Positions 42,782-44,724 of a DNA stretch of 44,724 nt are shown one piece after another; within the stretch, counting starts at the first letter, position 1; each line of letters starts with the position of its first letter. The notes under the pieces were generated by a model. The model did not search any database, was not told the DNA's origin, and saw only the letters and a program-made list of their open reading frames with translations. Origin of the DNA: Deltaproteobacteria bacterium (GTDB taxonomy: Bacteria > Myxococcota_A > UBA796 > SXON01); NCBI GenBank assembly GCA_947490345.1, contig CANLGL010000046.1:1-44724 (forward strand), written 5' to 3'. The position numbers and the translations under genes are program-made.

Positions 42782-44506
42782 GTGTTGCGGACCCTCGCCC
42801 TCCTCTTCTTCGCGCTGTTGATTCAGTCGCCGGCCTGGGCAGGCAAGCTCGAGGTCGTACAGAAGTTGGTGGCGGGCGGAAAGTGCGCCGATGCGGTGGC
42901 GCGGGTAGACGAGTGGGTTCAGAAGTCGGCGCTCGGCAAGGAGGAGGCCGAGCTGCTCAAAGCCAGAGCGGAGGCTGCATATTGCTCGGCAAGGGAAGAT
43001 AATTCCATCGCCGGCTGGGAGGGGTACCTTTCCCGGTTCTCGGAGTGGCCTGAGGCCCAAGCCGCGCGCATCCGCTTGTGGGACCTGGCGTTCGTCACGG
43101 CGCAGAACGAGGGGACACGGGCGTCGATGAAGGCCTTCGTGGCTCGGTACCCTCAGAGCCCGATGGTCGATCAGGCACGCAAGCAGGAGGAGGCCTGGGC
43201 CTTTGATGACGCAGCGCGATCCGGCGATCCCCGTGCGGTGGAAGCCTTCGTGGCCGAGTACCCGAACTCGCCGCTTCGGGCGCAGGCGTGGGAGACGGTG
43301 GTGCAGAAGTCGGCCGGCATCTACCTGATCGCCGCAGACGGGGAGCCGCGACGCCTGGAGCCCGTCGCGGTTCTGGGCGACCGGATCGTCATGCCCGCGG
43401 GGGTGCCCGCCTCGGATGCACGTCCGGCGGTCGGGGTGAACTTGCCAGGCGCCGGTCGGGGCGAGACGAGCGAGTGGTGGACGCTCAAGGCCATCACCTA
43501 TGATGCCGATGGTATCGCACACCTCGGCGATCTTGCCCCGTTGGGAATCGAACTCGCGTCACGACTCGGCGTTGAGGCGCCGGGACCAGAGGCTGAGCTG
43601 CTTCGGATGATGCCAGCCCCCGGGTCCCACGTCGCGCGCGTGGCGACCACCCGCGCGCCCTTGGCGACGCCGGGTCACTGCTCCGGGTCGGGGCGGTTCG
43701 CGTTCGTATTGGAGACCCCCGGCGTGGGCACCCAGGCCTTCCCCTTCGGCGTGACCTGCCCCGACGAGGACGAGCCGGCTTCGGCGATAAGCGTCCTGTT
43801 CGAAATGCTCAATGCCGCCGAGCAGGGTGACCGCGTGCTCGCGCGGCAGAGGTGGGGAACCGTCACCGGAATGGTCGAGGCTGGAGCGCTTCGCGGATGG
43901 CTCTCGGCCGCATTCAACGGCGAGCCCTACACAGCCATGGTCGAGTCGCGACCGGGCGCGGGTGATTGGATCGTCTGGACGGCGATGCCGGATGGGACTG
44001 TGCTTTCGCGATGGGTACGCGCGGAGGAAACGGGGAGCCGAGTCCTGGCGATGCGATCGGGGTGGGCGGTGGTGTCCAACGGCGCGCTCCGCACGACGAT
44101 CGGCGATCCAGCATGCGCGCGCCTGTGGGCGTCGCTCGGTACGACGCTTTTCTGTGACCCAGGAGATGGCGGCCACGCGGTGTCGTTCGACGGCGCGACT
44201 CTGCCGCTGCCCGCGCCTACGTCGCAGACCCTTGCCGAGGAGGGGTTCCCGCTGGTACTACCTGAAGGCGCCATCGTCGCTGCGGGTCCGCGCTGGCGTC
44301 AGGGGGCGCTCGTCGCGACTTGGCGTCTCCGAACCACCGTGCAGGCCGATGTTTCAGCGGAGGCGCCCGAGTCCTGGGTGCAGACGCTCGCGGCTACGCC
44401 GCCGCTGTCTCGGTGGCTGACCGAGAACGTCGGCTCTGGCGCCTTTGGCGTCAGCGTTGTCGCCGGCGACGCGATGGCGCTGTACTCGGCCTTCGCCGGT
44501 CCTTAA
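42782..44506 (+). CDS. Secreted hypothetical protein with helical-repeat N-terminus
   Basis: GTG 42782 starts a clear signal peptide (LALLFFALLIQSPAWA) followed by a TPR-like helical region (VVQKLVAGGKCADAVARVDE, FVARYPQSPMVDQARKQEEA, FVAEYPNSPLRAQAWETVVQ) of about 190 residues. The remaining ~370 residues are beta-rich with no known motif, for example VMPAGVPASDARPAVGVNLP and CSGSGRFAFVLETPGVGTQA. The helical segment probably mediates protein contacts in the periplasm. It is 19 bp downstream of the SRPBCC-like gene. Confidence 0.72.
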   Translation: MLRTLALLFFALLIQSPAWAGKLEVVQKLVAGGKCADAVARVDEWVQKSALGKEEAELLKARAEAAYCSAREDNSIAGWEGYLSRFSEWPEAQAARIRLWDLAFVTAQNEGTRASMKAFVARYPQSPMVDQARKQEEAWAFDDAARSGDPRAVEAFVAEYPNSPLRAQAWETVVQKSAGIYLIAADGEPRRLEPVAVLGDRIVMPAGVPASDARPAVGVNLPGAGRGETSEWWTLKAITYDADGIAHLGDLAPLGIELASRLGVEAPGPEAELLRMMPAPGSHVARVATTRAPLATPGHCSGSGRFAFVLETPGVGTQAFPFGVTCPDEDEPASAISVLFEMLNAAEQGDRVLARQRWGTVTGMVEAGALRGWLSAAFNGEPYTAMVESRPGAGDWIVWTAMPDGTVLSRWVRAEETGSRVLAMRSGWAVVSNGALRTTIGDPACARLWASLGTTLFCDPGDGGHAVSFDGATLPLPAPTSQTLAEEGFPLVLPEGAIVAAGPRWRQGALVATWRLRTTVQADVSAEAPESWVQTLAATPPLSRWLTENVGSGAFGVSVVAGDAMALYSAFAGP

Positions 44507-44517
44507 TCGTTACCCAT

Positions 44518-44537
44518 GCCGCCCTTCGGGACGCGGC
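44518..44537. terminator. Possible terminator hairpin with TTCG loop
   Basis: GCCGC-CC-TTCG-GG-AC-GCGGC forms a short stem closed by the very stable TTCG tetraloop, with a two-base AC bulge. It lies 11 bp after the stop of the secreted protein gene. There is no T-run, so termination is only a suggestion. Confidence 0.45.
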
Positions 44538-44610
44538 GGCTCCATGAGCCATGAAACCGGCGAGCGGCGTGCGGTCTGCGGGGATGGGGAGAGATGGGAT
44601 GAGTCGGCCG

Positions 44611-44643
44611 GTGCTCCAAGGGGTACATGCCCCTGACGAGCAC
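44611..44643 (+). ncRNA. Candidate bridge-RNA stem-loop in an IS110-type left end
   Basis: GTGCTC (44611-44616) pairs with GAGCAC (44638-44643). Inside it GGGG pairs with CCCC around a TACATG loop, giving a stem with an internal loop (CAA opposite TGAC). It sits about 25-55 bp upstream of the transposase start, where IS110-group elements encode their bridge RNA. The fold is visible; the RNA function and its ends are inferred. The rest of 44538-44666 shows no other gene. Confidence 0.4.
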
Positions 44644-44666
44644 TCGGGCTCACGGAGTCACCGGCC

Positions 44667-44724
44667 ATGATGAATGTAATCGACGCGGCAATCGGGATCG
44701 ACCTCGGGGATCGGACGGCACGGG
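44667..44724 (+). CDS. IS110-family-like transposase, 5' end only (runs off window)
   Basis: The frame from ATG 44667 (ATG 44670 is an alternative) reads MMNVIDAAIGIDLGDRTAR up to the window edge. GIDLGDRTAR is the usual opening of the RuvC-like DEDD catalytic domain of IS110 transposases, where the first Asp is a metal ligand. Only 19 codons are visible, so completeness cannot be judged. Another actin/RuvC-fold protein is possible but less likely given the structured leader. Confidence 0.6.
   Translation, partial: MMNVIDAAIGIDLGDRTAR

Overview
The window is uniformly GC-rich, with GTG starts common and genes tightly packed. It carries several traits typical of Myxococcota-type (deltaproteobacterial) genomes: lipoproteins with Asp/Thr/Ser-rich linkers after the lipobox, a MopE-like calcium/metal-motif repeat protein joined to an FG-GAP propeller, a copper monooxygenase fused to a haem-c motif, and many secreted proteins of unknown function. 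The taxon is inferred from gene style only. No rRNA, tRNA or CRISPR array was seen.

Layout. 1-3.1 kb holds a hexanucleotide tract, a duplicated gene tail and small hypothetical genes, one of them frameshifted. 3.1-7.0 kb encodes envelope and secreted enzymes: an alpha/beta hydrolase, a ComEC-like metallo-beta-lactamase protein, and a copper monooxygenase-like lipoprotein followed by a second lipoprotein. 7.0-7.4 kb is an intergenic array of three copies of a ~49-bp repeat (direct, inverted, direct). 7.4-12.6 kb (minus) holds a large MopE/FG-GAP lipoprotein followed 10 bp later by a SulP transporter. 12.7-17.4 kb (plus) is a two-gene molybdoenzyme operon: a fused four-cluster ferredoxin/NrfD subunit and a 1002-residue molybdopterin subunit without a Tat signal.

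17.4-24.2 kb is an accessory zone. It contains VapBC, a broken second antitoxin/PIN locus, CcdAB with a palindromic operator over its -10 box, two frameshifted genes (a lipoprotein and a membrane-anchored cytochrome c), an ETHE1-type persulfide dioxygenase overlapping two YeeE/YedE-type transporter halves, and a TorD-type molybdoenzyme chaperone. Together with the molybdoenzyme and SulP, these suggest a dispersed sulfur module: sulfur-species uptake, persulfide to sulfite, sulfite to sulfate or (poly)sulfide chemistry, and sulfate transport. The gene identities are firm; the pathway is inference.

24.2-44.5 kb is mostly core or conserved: HtpG, an RluA-family pseudouridine synthase, a TetR regulator with a perfect operator palindrome, a minus-strand operon with an exported TldD-like metalloprotease and a partner lacking its metal ligands (the TldD/TldE pattern), an ABC exporter, a DapF homologue with both catalytic cysteines replaced by serine, NAD kinase, class I fructose-bisphosphate aldolase and secreted proteins. 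The ABC exporter and a convergent lipoprotein gene are separated by a strong terminator hairpin and a perfect 42-bp palindrome. The last ~60 bases start an IS110-like transposase, preceded by a structured leader that could encode a bridge RNA.

Three genes (near 2254, 17817 and 20551) each look broken by a single-base indel in or next to a short homopolymer. This could be real decay or assembly error.
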